From contig NZ_CP095491.1 of the NCBI RefSeq assembly GCF_023028105.1, positions 1,736,001 to 1,800,000 of the forward strand: 64,000 bases of DNA, read 5' to 3'. The DNA comes from Halosolutus gelatinilyticus. GTDB taxonomy: Archaea > Halobacteriota > Halobacteria > Halobacteriales > Natrialbaceae. The position numbers and the translations under genes are program-made. Positions 34,555 through 43,900 of the stretch are shown here, one piece after another. A model generated the notes under the pieces. That model worked only from the letters and a program-made list of their open reading frames with translations, made no database searches and was not told the DNA's origin. The first letter of the stretch is position 1, and each line of letters begins with the position of its first letter.

Positions 34555-36621
34555 TCACAGATCGGCATCGCGGAGCTCGATATCTGCGATCAGCTCGTAG
34601 GGGTGGGCGTCCTTGCGGATACCGTCGACGAGCGCGAACGCCTCGCCCGGCTCGAGGAAGTGCTCGGTGATCACCCGACCCAGCGGCGTCGGCTCGAAGC
34701 CGTCGATGAACTCGTACTGGAGGAGTTTGCCGATCGCGTGCTTCGTCGGCACCTCGCCGAGCATCCGATCGTTGAGGGCCTTCGCGCGCTTGCCGCTGAC
34801 GGTGACGTTCGCGAGGGTCTCCTCGACCGCCGCGGTCTCGTCGTAGCGGGTCATCACTGACTCCATGTCGCCTTTGAGGAGCTTGAAGGCGACCTCGTCT
34901 TCGGTCATCTCCATCGAGTTGTGGTAGGAGCAGTCGGGTTCGACGAGGACGTACACCTTCCCCTCGTCGTGGTAGTCGGGCCGACCCGCGCGGCCGAGCA
35001 TCTGGTGGAACTCCTGGACGGAGAGCCACTCGATGCCCATCGCCAGCGAGTCGAAGACGACCTGCGAGGCCGGAAAGTCGACTCCCGCCGCGAGCGCGGC
35101 CGTCGTCACGACCGCGGCCAAGTCCTGTTCACCGAACTGGCGTTCGACTTTCTTCCGGCGCTTGTAGTCTAACCCGGCGTGGTACGGCGCGGAGGAGTAC
35201 TCCAGTTTCCGGGAGATCTCGTGACACCGCCTGCGGGAGTTCGTGAAGATGATCGTCTGGCCGCGGTAGCCCTTCGACGACTCGGTGTCGAACTCCCGCT
35301 TGACGAGTTTGTTCTCGATCCGCATCTTCTCCCGTCCGTCGGCGAACGTGACGTGACGCTCGATCGGCACCGGCCGCTCCTCGAACTCGATGAGTTTCGA
35401 CTCCAGCACCTTTGCGAGCTGTTCGGGGTTGCCGACGGTCGCGGAGAGGTAGACCCACTGTGCGCCTCCGTAGTCGTCGCGGCGCGTTGCTCGTCCTTCA
35501 CAAGTGTACTTGAGTCGCGAGATGAGTCCGTCGAGGCGGTGGCCCCGTTCCTCCTCTTTGAGGGTGTGGACCTCGTCGATGACGACCGTTCCGATGTCGC
35601 CCATGTCCTTGCCCGTCCGCAGGGCGTGGTCGATCCCCTCGTACGTGCCGACGATGACGTCGGCGTTCGGATCGAACTTGTTGCCGTTATCGCTGATGCG
35701 ACTCGCACCGACGCGGATCGAGACGTCGACCAGGTGGCCGTACTCGTCTTTGAAGTCTTCGTACTTCTGGTTCGCGAGCGCGACCAGCGGGACGAGAAAG
35801 AGCATCTTCCCATTCCCGTTTAACACGCGGTTGATGCCGGCCATCTCGCCGACGAGGGTCTTCCCGGTCGCCGTCGCCGATACCACTAGCTGGTCGTCGC
35901 CCTCGAACAGCCCGTTCTCGACGGCGAGACTCTGGACCGGCAGCAGCGTCTCGAACCGATCTTCGAGCAGGTTCTGCAGCCCCGGATGGAGGTTCAGCGA
36001 GTCGACGCGGACGGGATCGACCTCGTCGGTCGTCGCCGAGATTGTATCGAACTTCGTGAGATCGGGGTCGAGTCGCCCCTTGAGCAGGTTGACGATCCGA
36101 TCGAGGTCCTGGACCTCGAGCATGAGTTCTTCGAGGCGCTCCTTGGCGGCGCCGGTCACCTCGCCGCCGCCGGCGTAGGAGAGCTGCCGTTCGAGTTCCC
36201 GCCGGGCGCAGTCCCGGCAGATCCAGTCCCGATCGTCCTTGACAGCGGTTTCGGTCGTGATGGGCGAGTACCGGCCCGCGGAGGCGCAGTAGCGGCAGGT
36301 CCTGACGGCCTTTGCCTTGTCGTCGAGCTGGTAGCCCGCGAACATCTCCGTGAGTTCGTGCCGGCCCTCGGGCGAGGTCTGCTCGGAGATGCGGATCCGC
36401 TTCGCTCGGCGGGCGAGTTCGACGAACTCGTCGGGCTGGCGGGGTTCCTCGCTGGAGCCCTGTTTGAGTCGGAACTTCGCGGGCCGCGGCCCGGCCGAGG
36501 TCTCCGAGAGCCCGAGTTTCGCCCGGAACAGCCGCTGTCCGTCACGCTGGACGACGACGAGGTAGTCGTTGCCCGCCTCGTGACAAAAGATCGTCTCGAT
36601 CTCCTGGACCTGCTTCGACAC
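34555..36621 (-). CDS. Ski2-like DEAD/DEAH-box helicase with N-terminal zinc finger
   Basis: 688 residues from GTG 36621; TGAAATACC at 36642-36650 lies 26 bases before it, and the codons further upstream to 36768 are outside the transcript. An N-terminal domain with CRYC and CRDC cysteine pairs near 118 and 142 precedes the helicase: SATATGKTLVGEMAG near 232, DEVHTLKEEERGHRLDG near 335, LSATVGNPEQLAKV near 382, IIFTNSRRRCHEISRKL near 445 and QMLGRAGRPDYHDEGKVYVLVEP near 545. It is a haloarchaeal Ski2/Hel308-like family of unknown specific role in DNA repair or RNA processing. Confidence 0.93.
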   Translation of the reverse strand: MSKQVQEIETIFCHEAGNDYLVVVQRDGQRLFRAKLGLSETSAGPRPAKFRLKQGSSEEPRQPDEFVELARRAKRIRISEQTSPEGRHELTEMFAGYQLDDKAKAVRTCRYCASAGRYSPITTETAVKDDRDWICRDCARRELERQLSYAGGGEVTGAAKERLEELMLEVQDLDRIVNLLKGRLDPDLTKFDTISATTDEVDPVRVDSLNLHPGLQNLLEDRFETLLPVQSLAVENGLFEGDDQLVVSATATGKTLVGEMAGINRVLNGNGKMLFLVPLVALANQKYEDFKDEYGHLVDVSIRVGASRISDNGNKFDPNADVIVGTYEGIDHALRTGKDMGDIGTVVIDEVHTLKEEERGHRLDGLISRLKYTCEGRATRRDDYGGAQWVYLSATVGNPEQLAKVLESKLIEFEERPVPIERHVTFADGREKMRIENKLVKREFDTESSKGYRGQTIIFTNSRRRCHEISRKLEYSSAPYHAGLDYKRRKKVERQFGEQDLAAVVTTAALAAGVDFPASQVVFDSLAMGIEWLSVQEFHQMLGRAGRPDYHDEGKVYVLVEPDCSYHNSMEMTEDEVAFKLLKGDMESVMTRYDETAAVEETLANVTVSGKRAKALNDRMLGEVPTKHAIGKLLQYEFIDGFEPTPLGRVITEHFLEPGEAFALVDGIRKDAHPYELIADIELRDADL

Positions 36622-36837
36622 GGCCGTCAGTATGGCGGGACGGTATTTCAGCGGTTCGGACTCCCTCGGCGATCGCACCGACTCCCGCTCCGGCGATCGT
36701 CCGCCGGCCGAGGCCGGGCGCGATCGATGCGGCGCCCCGTCGCATCGTCCGTCGAACGTACCGGACAACGGCTCTCAATAGCGCTACGTTCCACAATTAG
36801 CGAGCTACATGGTATCCGGGTCTCGTTCGCCAATCGA

Positions 36838-39153
36838 ATGGGGTTCAATCCAGCCGAGTACGTTCCGGGAGTTCGTCGCAGTTACGCGCTTCGCTTCGTC
36901 GCCGCGCTCGTGGCCGTCGTCGTCGTGCTGGGCGCGTTCGGCGGCTACGTCTACGCGCACACCGGCGACGAACTCGAGTCCGACGTCGCGTCGCAACTCG
37001 TCTCCGGCGCCGAGAAAGATTCGGATCGACTCGACACCTGGTACGACTCGACCGAGCGGTACATGGAGTCGCTGCCGCGATCGACGGCGTTTCGGAGCGA
37101 AGACACGGTCGCGATCTCCGACGCGTTACACCGATTGACCGATCGCGCCGCGTTCGAGGGCGGCTACTACGTTGACCCCGCGACCGGCGAGGTCCTCGTC
37201 TCCGCCGGCGTGTCCGCGGTCGCCGACGAGCGGCGGCTGAACGATGCGACGGCCGATCGCGTCGCTGCGGCGATGGACGACGGGTCCAGTACGGCCTTCA
37301 CCGAGCCGTTCGAGATCGAAACCGGCCGCCCCGCGATGCTCGTCGTCAGCAAGGTTCCGGGATCCGATCGCGCCGTCGTCGGGCTCGTCGATCTCGGGTC
37401 GCTGTCCCGCTACATGATCGGCGACGAGGAGGACGACGTGGTCGTCGTCGATTCGAGCGGGACCGTCGTCCTCGCACACGATCGGGCGCTGCTTCTCCGG
37501 GACGACGTCCTCGATCCTGCCGACGTCGGTGACGGAACCGGAACGGCGTCGATCGAAACCGCGGCCGGGGATGAGCTCGTGGTGGGCTACGCGGCGCTCG
37601 AGAGCACGGACTGGACCCTGACGACCAGGGTCCCCGCCGCGAAGGCGTACTCGCTACAGACGGTCGTCTCGAACGGGATCCTGGCGATGCTGGCCGTCGC
37701 CCTCGCGAGCGTCGTCGTCCTCGGCGCGACGATCGGTCGAACCACCGCCCGATCGCTCCGCGACCTCTCCGGGAAGGCCAAGGCCATCGAAGGCGGGACC
37801 CTCGACGATCCCGTCGAGTCGACCCGCAGCGACGAACTCGGGGATCTCCACCGGTCGCTCGATCGGATGCGCCGGTCGCTGCGCGATCGGATCGAGGAGG
37901 CGGAGTCGGCGCGAGCGGACGCCGAACGCGCCCGCGCGGAATCGGATCGGTTCTCCCGCCACCTCGAACGGACGGCCGACGAGTACGGCGAAATCATGCG
38001 CGCCTGCGCCGACGGCGATCTCACGCGACGACTCGAACCCGACGGTGAGAGCGAGGCGATGGCCGCGGTCGCGGCCGAGTTCAACGCGATGATGGACGAC
38101 ATCGAGCGGACCGTCGGCGTCACGCGGGCGTTCGCGGACGCGGTCGACGACGCGGCAGAGACGACTGCCGACGGCGTCGTCGAGGTCCGATCGGCCTCCG
38201 AACAGGTGACGACCTCGGTTCAGCAGATCGCCGACGGCGCGGACCGACAGAGCGACCAACTCGCGGCCGTAAGCGCCGAGGTCGACGACCTATCGACGGC
38301 GACCGAAGAGATCGCCGCGACCTCCTCGCGGGTGGCCTCGCTCGCCGGACGAACCGCGGAAACCGGCTCGAACGCCCGCGAATCCGCCCAGCGAGCGATC
38401 GACGGGATGAACGCCGTCGAGACCGAGGCCGACGAGGCCGTCGCGGAAGTCGACCGACTCGAACGGGAGATGGCGGAGATCGACGACCTCCTGGCGCTCA
38501 TCGAGGCGGTGGCCGTCGAGACGAACATGCTGGCGCTCAACGCCTCGATCGAGGCGTCGCGCTCCGATTCGTCGGCCGGCGGCTTCACCGCGGTGGCCGA
38601 GCAGGTCAAGTCACTCGCCGAGGAGACCCAGGAGGCGGCGACGGAGATCGAGGACCGCCTCGAGCGGGTCGACGGGCAGACCGATCGCGTCGTCGAGGTG
38701 GTTCGCAAGACGAACGATCGGATCGAGACCCACCGGGGCGCGGTCGAGAAGTCGGTGGCCGCGCTCGACGAGATCTCGTCGTTCGCCGCGGAAACCAACC
38801 GGGGCGTCCAGGAGATTTCGACCGCGAGCCAGCAGCAAGCCGCCGCAACCCAGCAGGTCGTGGCGATGACCGACGACGTGACGGCCATCAGCGAGGAGAC
38901 CAGCGCCGAAGCCGAGACCGTCGCGGCGGCGGCCGAGGAACAGACCTCGTCGCTCGTCGAGGTTTCGCACACCGCGGCATCGCTGTCGGAGCGCGCGGGA
39001 GAACTCTCCGAGTCGCTCTCGACGTTCGAAGTCTCGATCGATCCGTCCGCAGCGGACGGCGACGAATCGGAGTCCGCGGATACGACCGCGCGTAGCGACG
39101 ATGAACCCCCCGACAGCGGGGACGAACCGAACGCGTTCACGTGGTCCGAGTAA
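36838..39153 (+). CDS. Methyl-accepting transducer (halobacterial Htr family)
   Basis: 771 residues from ATG 36838. TM1 at about 18-41, an extracellular dCache-like sensor at 45-275 (YYVDPATGEVLVSAGVS, DDVVVVDSSGTVVLAHD), TM2 near 282-303, a HAMP domain (LSGKAKAIEGGTLDDPVEST, then DELGDLHRSLDRMRRSLRDR) and a long signalling helix pair whose tip is AVAVETNMLALNASIEASRS. Acidic tail. It would signal through CheA/CheW to the archaellum; the ligand cannot be inferred. The open frame continues upstream through the helicase gene on the other strand, which is a shadow. Confidence 0.94.
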   Translation: MGFNPAEYVPGVRRSYALRFVAALVAVVVVLGAFGGYVYAHTGDELESDVASQLVSGAEKDSDRLDTWYDSTERYMESLPRSTAFRSEDTVAISDALHRLTDRAAFEGGYYVDPATGEVLVSAGVSAVADERRLNDATADRVAAAMDDGSSTAFTEPFEIETGRPAMLVVSKVPGSDRAVVGLVDLGSLSRYMIGDEEDDVVVVDSSGTVVLAHDRALLLRDDVLDPADVGDGTGTASIETAAGDELVVGYAALESTDWTLTTRVPAAKAYSLQTVVSNGILAMLAVALASVVVLGATIGRTTARSLRDLSGKAKAIEGGTLDDPVESTRSDELGDLHRSLDRMRRSLRDRIEEAESARADAERARAESDRFSRHLERTADEYGEIMRACADGDLTRRLEPDGESEAMAAVAAEFNAMMDDIERTVGVTRAFADAVDDAAETTADGVVEVRSASEQVTTSVQQIADGADRQSDQLAAVSAEVDDLSTATEEIAATSSRVASLAGRTAETGSNARESAQRAIDGMNAVETEADEAVAEVDRLEREMAEIDDLLALIEAVAVETNMLALNASIEASRSDSSAGGFTAVAEQVKSLAEETQEAATEIEDRLERVDGQTDRVVEVVRKTNDRIETHRGAVEKSVAALDEISSFAAETNRGVQEISTASQQQAAATQQVVAMTDDVTAISEETSAEAETVAAAAEEQTSSLVEVSHTAASLSERAGELSESLSTFEVSIDPSAADGDESESADTTARSDDEPPDSGDEPNAFTWSE

Positions 39154-39207
39154 CGGGACGGTTCAGTCAGACGCTCGAATTCGATCGGAGAGCGGCTTCG
39201 AGATCGC

Positions 39208-40335
39208 TTAGAACTCGCCGTTGACGATGTCGCTGACTTTCTGTCGGTCGAACAGCTCCTCGTCGACGCCATAGACCTGTTGGGCCGCGCGTTCGGTGAG
39301 GACGAGGTTGATGATCGGCCCCTGGTGGAGCGGCCCGCCGCGGTAGACGTCACCGTTCTGGACGGCGGTGAGATCGCTGGCGACGTTGTGGTTTTCCATC
39401 TCGGCGACGACCGTATTCCGGAACTCCTCGGCGCTAAGATCCTCGTTGCCGCGCAACAGGAGGACTTCGGGGTCGATCTCGAGGAGGTTTTCGTAGTCGA
39501 TCCGACCGCGGGAGTCGTGGAAGTTCTCCACGTTCGCTTCCGCGAGCGCGTCGTGGATGCCGAGGTCGTTCCACTGCTTGAAACTCGTCCCCTCGTCGAT
39601 CGTGTACGGGAGGAACTCGCCGTCGCCCATTGGCCAGACGATCGCGACTCCGGGCCGCTCGTCCTCCGACGGGACGACGTCCCCGAGCGTCGACTGGAAC
39701 TCGTCGTGAAGCGTGGAAAACGCCTCGTATCGTTCTTCCTCCTGGAATACCTCGGCGAGTTTCCCGAACGCCTCGTACAGCGTGAGGTACTCATAATCGT
39801 GCCAGTTGTATCCCCGAGAGAAGATGCTGTTCCCGAAGATCGGGGCGATCTGTTCGATATCTTCGACGTCGCTCTCGTCGATCGTGTCGTACCGGTTCGT
39901 CATGAAGTTAGGATCCATGACGTGCAGGTCGGCGTCGAGTTCGTAGAACTTCTCGACGTCGACGCCGTCGTCGTACAGATCGATCATCCCCTCTTTGCTG
40001 ACGTCGAGGTCGGGAATCCCGTCGTAGTACTGCGTGTGGTATCGGCTGGTGAGCCAGAGGGCCTTCGGCGGTTCCTGTCCGAGCGCGATCCCCATGTCGG
40101 CCCAGGTGCCGTTGTTGGCGACCCACGTCTCCGGGACGGCGTCGAACTCGACGGTTCCGACGGGCTCCATGGTCACGGAGTAACTGCCGCCTGATTCGCT
40201 TCCGCCGTCGCCGTTCCCGTCATCGTTTCCGTTGTCGTTCCCGTCGTCTAGACAACCGGCGACGGCGCCTACCCCGGCGATCGCGGCGCTCGTTCGGAGG
40301 ACGTGTCGTCTCGACCAGTATCCTTCGTCGCTCAT
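39208..40335 (-). CDS. Iron/siderophore-type ABC transporter substrate-binding lipoprotein
   Basis: 375 residues. WSRRHVLRTSAAIAGVGAVA is a Tat signal followed by the lipobox AGC (Cys near 28), then a Asp/Gly/Ser linker and a FecB/BtuF-like periplasmic-binding fold (LDVSKEGMIDLYDDGVDVEK, LLEIDPEVLLLRGNEDLSAEE, GDVYRGGPLHQGPIINLVLT). It binds an iron(III) complex or related ligand outside and hands it to the permease encoded next. It has its own promoter: a palindrome at 40341-40356 begins 6 bases before the ATG and CAAAAACC on the plus strand (TTTTTG on the minus) marks the TATA region. Confidence 0.93.
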   Translation of the reverse strand: MSDEGYWSRRHVLRTSAAIAGVGAVAGCLDDGNDNGNDDGNGDGGSESGGSYSVTMEPVGTVEFDAVPETWVANNGTWADMGIALGQEPPKALWLTSRYHTQYYDGIPDLDVSKEGMIDLYDDGVDVEKFYELDADLHVMDPNFMTNRYDTIDESDVEDIEQIAPIFGNSIFSRGYNWHDYEYLTLYEAFGKLAEVFQEEERYEAFSTLHDEFQSTLGDVVPSEDERPGVAIVWPMGDGEFLPYTIDEGTSFKQWNDLGIHDALAEANVENFHDSRGRIDYENLLEIDPEVLLLRGNEDLSAEEFRNTVVAEMENHNVASDLTAVQNGDVYRGGPLHQGPIINLVLTERAAQQVYGVDEELFDRQKVSDIVNGEF

Positions 40336-40340
40336 TACGC

Positions 40341-40356
40341 TTTAGGCACACCTAAA
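40341..40356. promoter_or_regulatory. DtxR-family-like iron box before the binding-protein gene
   Basis: TTTAGGCACACCTAAA, arms TTTAGG/CCTAAA around a 4-base centre. It sits between the TATA region and ATG 40335. The half-site TTAGG matches the DtxR/IdeR and haloarchaeal iron-regulator (Idr/SirR) class recognition pattern. Repression by iron is inferred from position and gene role. Confidence 0.75.
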
Positions 40357-40382
40357 ACGTCAAAAACCTTCCGAAAGTGCGC

Positions 40383-41324
40383 TTACGATCGATCGGTCTG
40401 GAGCGCTCGCTTCGGTAATACTTGCAACTCGGGTTCGTATTTGACGCTCGCCTCGACGCCGAAGACGTCCGCGAGCAGCTGCTCGGTGACGATCTCCTCG
40501 GGTGGCCCCCAGTCGTACAGCTCCCCGTCGCGCATCGCGATGAGGTAGTCGGCGAACCGCGCGGCCTGGGAGATGTCGTGGAGCACGACCGCGACGGTCA
40601 CGCCCTTTCGCTCGTTCAGCTGGCGGATCGTTTCGAGGACGCGGAACTGGTGGTGCAGGTCGAGGAAGGTCGTGGGTTCGTCGAGCAGAAGGATGTCGGT
40701 GTCCTGGGCCAACACCATCGCGATCCAGGCGAGTTGCTTTTGGCCCCCGCTCAACTGACCGAGTTCGGCGTCGCGAAGGTGGTCGACGCCCGCGAGCTCG
40801 AGGGCGCGTTCGACCGCCTCGACGTCCTCTGCAGAGACGCTGTCGAAGAACCCGCGGTGGGGATACCGGCCGTGGTAGACGAGGTCCTCGACGGTGATGC
40901 TGGCCACGGGATCGTTCTCCTGCGAGAGGAGCCCGAGTTCGCGCGCGAGTTCCTTCCGGTCGAACTCCTGAAGATCCTCCCCTCGCAAGCGGACGGCCCC
41001 CGCCTCCGGCTCGAGGTGACTCGAGAGCGCCTTGAGCATCGTGCTCTTGCCGCTGCCGTTCGGTCCGACGAGGGCGGTCACTTCCCCGTCGGGAATGTCC
41101 AGGCGCGCGCAGTCGACGATGGTCTCGTCGGTCGCGGGATAGCTCAACTCGAGGTCGTCGCCGACGAGTGCGCTTTCGACGACGCCGTCGGCGTCGCCGG
41201 TTACGGTCGTTTCAGCGGCGGTGCCAGTATCGGCGTCGGCGCCGGCGTCAGCGTCGCTGTCACTTCCACCGGCTCCCGTCGATTCGTCGAGGTTCCTATC
41301 GGTCATGGGATTCGATCGCGTCAT
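40383..41324 (-). CDS. FecE/BtuD-like ABC transporter ATPase
   Basis: 313 residues with an Asp/Ala-rich N-terminal extension of about 50 residues before the core. Walker A LVGPNGSGKST near 89, LSGGQKQLAWIAMVLAQ signature near 188 and Walker B ILLLDEPTTFLDLHHQ near 212 are intact; the His-loop is VVLHDISQAARFADYL. It powers import of iron chelates with the adjacent permease and binding protein. ATG 41324 shares one base with the permease stop (TGATG). MTDRNLDE at codon 7 is another possible start. Confidence 0.94.
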   Translation of the reverse strand: MTRSNPMTDRNLDESTGAGGSDSDADAGADADTGTAAETTVTGDADGVVESALVGDDLELSYPATDETIVDCARLDIPDGEVTALVGPNGSGKSTMLKALSSHLEPEAGAVRLRGEDLQEFDRKELARELGLLSQENDPVASITVEDLVYHGRYPHRGFFDSVSAEDVEAVERALELAGVDHLRDAELGQLSGGQKQLAWIAMVLAQDTDILLLDEPTTFLDLHHQFRVLETIRQLNERKGVTVAVVLHDISQAARFADYLIAMRDGELYDWGPPEEIVTEQLLADVFGVEASVKYEPELQVLPKRALQTDRS

Positions 41325-42439
41325 CAGAGTTCACCCATCGATCGCTGTTTGCGCATCAGATAGAGGAAGTACGGGCCGCCGAGCAGGCCGGTGACGACGC
41401 CGACCGGTATCTGTGTGCCGCCGAGTGCGAGTCGCGCGCCGACGTCGGCCGCGACCATCAGCGCCGGACCGGCGAACAGACAGCCGATCATCAGCTGCCG
41501 GTAGTCGCCGCCGAGCGTGTTTCGCACGATGTGGGGCACGACGAGACCGAAGAAGCTGACGATGCCCGCGATGGAGATGGCGACGCTGGCGGCCAGGATC
41601 GCGACGGCCGAGAGGAAGAACCGAACCCGCTCGACGCGCATGCCGAGCGATCGAGCGGTTTGCTCGCCGAGCAACAGGACGTTGAGCTGTCGCGCGCCGG
41701 CGAGGGCGATCAGGATCGCCAGGATCGCAGGCACGATCGCGACCCGGACCTCGTCCCAGCCGGTACCCGTGAGCGAACCGGTGAGCCACGCGATCGCCGT
41801 CTGGACGACGCCGAGGTCGTCGGCGAAGAAGAAAAGCCCCTGCTGGAGCGACTGAAAGATCATGTTGACGATCACGCCCGCGAGGACGAGTCGGACGGGG
41901 CTCGTCCCGCCCTTCCAGGCGATCGCGTAGACGACCAGAAACGCGAGCGTTCCGCCCAGCGCGGCGACGAAGGGGAGCAACGGCGCGAGGCCGCTGTAGA
42001 CGACGAGCGTCGCGAGCACGGCGAACCCGGCTCCGGAACTCACGCCCAGCACGAAGGGGCTTGCCAGTTCGTTGCGCGTCACCGCCTGGAAGATCGCACC
42101 GGAGACGGCGAGCGTCGCACCGGCGATGATCGCGACGAACACCCGCGGCAGCCGGATGTTCCAGACGATGAGACTGTTTCTATCCATCTCGGGGAGTTCG
42201 CCCCCGAGCAGGAACGCGTTCCAAGCCTTGATGTTGAACACCACGTCCGGATTCGCGACCGCCCGCCAGGCTTCGGCGATCGTCATCGAGTACGACCCGA
42301 AACTAACCTGCACGAGCCCGGCGACGATCGTAACGATCGTGCTCGCCAGACAGAACACCACTAGCGTGCCGGTGAGCCAGCTCTCTTGCTTCTGAGCGGT
42401 CGTTTGCGCCCCAGTCCCGGCCGAGTGCGATCCAGCCAT
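41324..42439 (-). CDS. FecCD-family ABC transporter permease
   Basis: 371 residues with about ten membrane spans; the first near 22-46, and the FecCD signatures RLPRVFVAIIAGATLAVSGA near 95 and SLGMRVERVRFFLSAVAILA near 266, PHIVRNTLGGDYRQLMIGCL near 308. It forms the channel for the siderophore/iron ABC importer. Its ATG (42439) is preceded at 42445-42460 by the second iron-box palindrome, so this permease-ATPase unit and the binding-protein unit would be controlled together. Confidence 0.94.
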   Translation of the reverse strand: MAGSHSAGTGAQTTAQKQESWLTGTLVVFCLASTIVTIVAGLVQVSFGSYSMTIAEAWRAVANPDVVFNIKAWNAFLLGGELPEMDRNSLIVWNIRLPRVFVAIIAGATLAVSGAIFQAVTRNELASPFVLGVSSGAGFAVLATLVVYSGLAPLLPFVAALGGTLAFLVVYAIAWKGGTSPVRLVLAGVIVNMIFQSLQQGLFFFADDLGVVQTAIAWLTGSLTGTGWDEVRVAIVPAILAILIALAGARQLNVLLLGEQTARSLGMRVERVRFFLSAVAILAASVAISIAGIVSFFGLVVPHIVRNTLGGDYRQLMIGCLFAGPALMVAADVGARLALGGTQIPVGVVTGLLGGPYFLYLMRKQRSMGEL

Positions 42440-42444
42440 TCACA

Positions 42445-42460
42445 TTTAGGTCCGCCTAAA
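42445..42460. promoter_or_regulatory. DtxR-family-like iron box before the permease gene
   Basis: TTTAGGTCCGCCTAAA, the same arms as at 40341-40356 with a different 4-base centre, starting 6 bases before ATG 42439 just as the first site does before ATG 40335. Confidence 0.75.
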
Positions 42461-42523
42461 GAACGTTTAGTAGTTGCGATCCTCGCCTGCGACCGACCGA
42501 CGCCGATCGGACGGGAACTGGCG

Positions 42524-42889
42524 CTACTCGAGCAGTTCGATCGCGTCGTCGCCGTTCGGGACCGCACAGAGGAACGCGCCCTGCTCGTCGCCGTCGTTGC
42601 GGTACCAGTGGACCGCGCCGGCAGGGATCAACAGCGAGTCGCCCGCTTCCACGTCGTACTCTTCGTCTTCGATGCCGACGGTGTATGCGCCCTCGAGGAC
42701 GTACTGCTCGTGTTCGACCTCGTTCGTGTGTTTCGGCACTTCGGCCCCGGAATCGAGGACGAACCGCCGGATCGCGAAGTTCGGCGCGCCGTGCTCATCG
42801 CCGATCAGGACGCCCTTCCGGAGGCCGTCGGCCGCGTCGACTGCTTCGTACTCGATCTCCGTGTCCGATCGGATCAGCGGCTCGGTCAT
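42524..42889 (-). CDS. Cupin domain protein
   Basis: 121 residues. The metal-binding cupin motif 1 is around HTNEVEHEQYVLEGAYTVGI near 54 and motif 2 around AGDSLLIPAGAVHWYRNDGD near 80. It is a single-domain beta-barrel cupin, conserved in haloarchaea, with unassigned substrate; such proteins are isomerases, dioxygenases or ligand binders. It sits 64 bases upstream of the iron box on the same strand but with its own start, so operon membership is unlikely. Confidence 0.88.
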   Translation of the reverse strand: MTEPLIRSDTEIEYEAVDAADGLRKGVLIGDEHGAPNFAIRRFVLDSGAEVPKHTNEVEHEQYVLEGAYTVGIEDEEYDVEAGDSLLIPAGAVHWYRNDGDEQGAFLCAVPNGDDAIELLE

Positions 42890-42983
42890 ACGCCTATTCG
42901 GCGATCGATCACCAAAATTGTCCCGGAGGGGTGCGGCCGCCCTCGGCTCTCGGTCCCCGATCCCGCACCCTCCGCTACGCCGG

Positions 42984-43103
42984 CTACAGCGCGCGTCGAA
43001 TCCTCGAACCGGCGTACCAGAGCCCGCCGAGGAATCCGACGAAGAGGAGAAGGTTGAACGCGATGACCGTGAGTTCGGGGACGCCGATCGCGGGGACGAT
43101 CAT
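42984..43103 (-). CDS. 39-residue single-span membrane protein
   Basis: ATG 43103 gives MIVPAIGVPELTVIAFNLLL followed by FVGFLGGLWYAGSRIRRAL; one membrane helix with a basic C-terminus (positive-inside rule), the kind of small haloarchaeal membrane peptide missed by gene finders. A weak AT-rich element at 43127-43133 lies about 27 bases before the ATG. Function unknown. Confidence 0.6.
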   Translation of the reverse strand: MIVPAIGVPELTVIAFNLLLFVGFLGGLWYAGSRIRRAL

Positions 43104-43251
43104 GGTACGGATGGTACGCGTACGGGGCGTATCATCGTGTCGGAACGCCGTCCTTCCGGTCGATCGCGTCGCGACCGTCGGCGTCGACGGTGCCGCCGCT
43201 GGACGGTGTAAAATACTGCAGTCAAGTGCCGATACCGCTACGAAATCCGCC

Positions 43252-43446
43252 TTACAGGCGCTCGACGTTCTTGGCGCGCGGGCCCTTGGGGGCCTGCTCG
43301 ATGTCGAACTCGAGTTCCTGTCCTTCTTCTAGGTCCGGGCCGCCGATGTCTTCCATGTGGAAGAACACGTCGTCGTCCGCGTCCTCAGTCTCGATGAATC
43401 CGTAGCCGCCAGTGTCGTTGAAGAAATCAACGGTTCCTTTCGCCAT
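43252..43446 (-). CDS. cspA: Cold-shock domain protein
   Basis: 64 residues from ATG 43446: MAKGTVDFFNDTGGYGFIET and DDDVFFHMEDIGGPDLEEGQ, the CspA OB fold with RNP1-like GYGFIET and RNP2-like VFFHMEDI. It binds single-stranded RNA or DNA. The open frame extends to 43539, but those codons are not CspA-like; TTTATCAGG at about 43470-43478 is the promoter, leaving a leader of roughly 5 bases. Confidence 0.96.
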   Translation of the reverse strand: MAKGTVDFFNDTGGYGFIETEDADDDVFFHMEDIGGPDLEEGQELEFDIEQAPKGPRAKNVERL

Positions 43447-43563
43447 TGCTTCTAAAGGGAGCCGCCCTATCCTGATAAACCCTCCGACTCGTCTCTTTTC
43501 CTGAATCCGGCGGACAGACGCATCACGAACCGCGTTCACCGGCGTATCGTGACAGACGCTGGC

Positions 43564-43782
43564 TCAGACCTCTTCACTCTCCTCGAGGCGGTGGACGGTT
43601 ATCGAGATGAAATACACCAGCATGAACAGGAAGAATCCGCCCACGAGCCCGACGAGTTCGGTCGTGCCGACGCCGCGGGGATTGATAACCGCGAGCGCGA
43701 CGAGCCCGACGAGAAACACCGCCATCGTGAACGCGCCGATCGCGTAGTAGAATCCGATGTCGGTCTCGAGGTACTCGCGCAT
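43564..43782 (-). CDS. Small two-span membrane protein
   Basis: 72 residues from ATG 43782: MREYLETDIGFYYAIGAFTM, then two hydrophobic helices (about 12-33 and 43-62) and an acidic tail. No family recognised. The frame is open upstream but the start at 43782 keeps the protein compact. Short conserved-looking membrane protein. Confidence 0.65.
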   Translation of the reverse strand: MREYLETDIGFYYAIGAFTMAVFLVGLVALAVINPRGVGTTELVGLVGGFFLFMLVYFISITVHRLEESEEV

Positions 43783-43900
43783 GGCGATAGCTTTCGTCGG
43801 GACCGACAAAACAACATCGACGAGCGGTCGAATCGGCGCCCGCCCTCCTCGATCGGTTCGGTCCATAACGTTATGCTGGTGGGCCGTGATACCGAGACTC

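Noticed and set aside
35986-36837. An N-terminal extension of the transducer reading through the helicase gene
   Set aside because: It lies opposite the Ski2-like helicase, whose motifs are real; the transducer's TM1 starts directly after ATG 36838.
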